A stretch of DNA of 5,132 bases from Pseudomonadota bacterium (GTDB taxonomy: Bacteria > Pseudomonadota > Alphaproteobacteria > Parvibaculales > Parvibaculaceae), in NCBI GenBank assembly GCA_021780275.1, contig JAJXZC010000467.1:1-5132 (forward strand), written 5' to 3'. The position numbers and the translations under genes were made by a program. The notes beneath the pieces are model-generated. The model was not told the origin of the DNA, made no database searches, and saw nothing but the letters and a program-made list of their open reading frames with translations. Shown here piece by piece: positions 4,925 through 5,132 of this stretch. The number at the start of each line of letters is the position of its first letter. The first letter of the stretch is position 1.

Positions 4925-5132
4925 ATGAACCTCACCACCTCCTGGATCTTCTGGGCCTTCCTCTCCGCCTGTTTTGCGGCGTTGACCGCGATCTTCGCCA
5001 AGGTCGGCGTCGAGAACATCAATTCCGATCTCGCCACGCTGATCCGCACCGTCGTCATTCTGGTGACGTTGACGTTGATCCTCGCCGCCATCGGCGAGCT
5101 GAAAAGGCCGGATGCGATCTCGGCCAGGACAT
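4925..5132 (+). CDS. Small EamA/DMT-type membrane protein, 5' part only
   Basis: The first 69 codons are present, and the gene continues past the window. The start MNLTTSWIFWAFLSACFAAL leads into a hydrophobic segment (about residues 7-27). A polar loop containing GVENINSDLATLIRT follows, then a second hydrophobic segment (about 44-59). This pattern matches small, roughly 140-residue single-EamA-domain proteins of the drug/metabolite transporter superfamily in the inner membrane. No substrate can be inferred. The ATG at 4925 is preferred because TGGGGA ends about eight bases upstream. An in-frame ATG at 4916 is possible but has that same G-run directly against it. No promoter is seen in the 126-base gap after nrdB, which is mostly a palindromic repeat, so co-transcription with nrdB is possible. 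Confidence 0.75.
   Translation, partial: MNLTTSWIFWAFLSACFAALTAIFAKVGVENINSDLATLIRTVVILVTLTLILAAIGELKRPDAISART

Overview
The window looks like an ordinary chromosomal segment of a GC-rich alphaproteobacterium. The grounds are strong G/C bias at third codon positions, the sequence style of the ribonucleotide reductase subunits, GANTC sites in the upstream region, and the type of bipartite palindromic repeats between genes. The lineage is my inference; a Hyphomicrobiales or Parvibaculum-like organism would fit, but the sequence does not prove it.

Layout. (1) Positions 1-1041, minus strand: a proline iminopeptidase (S33 alpha/beta hydrolase). Its 3' end runs to the window edge without a clear stop. 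(2) 1042-1443: a divergent control region with a sigma70-type promoter (TTGACG-N16-TACTAT). Two NrdR-box-like sites, exactly 31 bp apart, lie over its -35 and -10, followed by a hairpin-rich leader of about 177 nt. (3) 1444-3453, plus strand: nrdA, the large subunit of aerobic class I ribonucleotide reductase, with all catalytic residues but no N-terminal ATP-cone. (4) 3454-3838: an unusually long nrdA-nrdB gap. It holds a bipartite palindromic repeat, an intrinsic terminator that works only on the minus strand, a DnaA-box match and a second dispersed-type hairpin repeat just before the nrdB ribosome binding site. (5) 3839-4798, plus strand: nrdB, the di-iron/tyrosyl-radical small subunit, with all six metal ligands and the radical tyrosine. 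(6) 4799-4924: a second bipartite palindromic repeat. (7) 4925 to the window end: the start of a small EamA/DMT-type membrane protein.

How the parts work together. NrdA and NrdB form the enzyme that reduces ribonucleoside diphosphates to deoxyribonucleotides for DNA synthesis. Radical transfer residues can be traced through both subunits. Neither subunit carries an ATP-cone, so overall dATP shut-off by that domain is not expected. The NrdR-like operator over the promoter would then be the visible nucleotide-sensing control (inference). The peptidase and the EamA-type protein appear to be unrelated neighbours.

I see no wholly novel system, mobile element, CRISPR array, tRNA or rRNA here. The points worth a second look are regulatory: the NrdR/promoter overlap, the split nrdA-nrdB arrangement with its antisense terminator, the repeat architecture, and the uncertain end of the peptidase gene.
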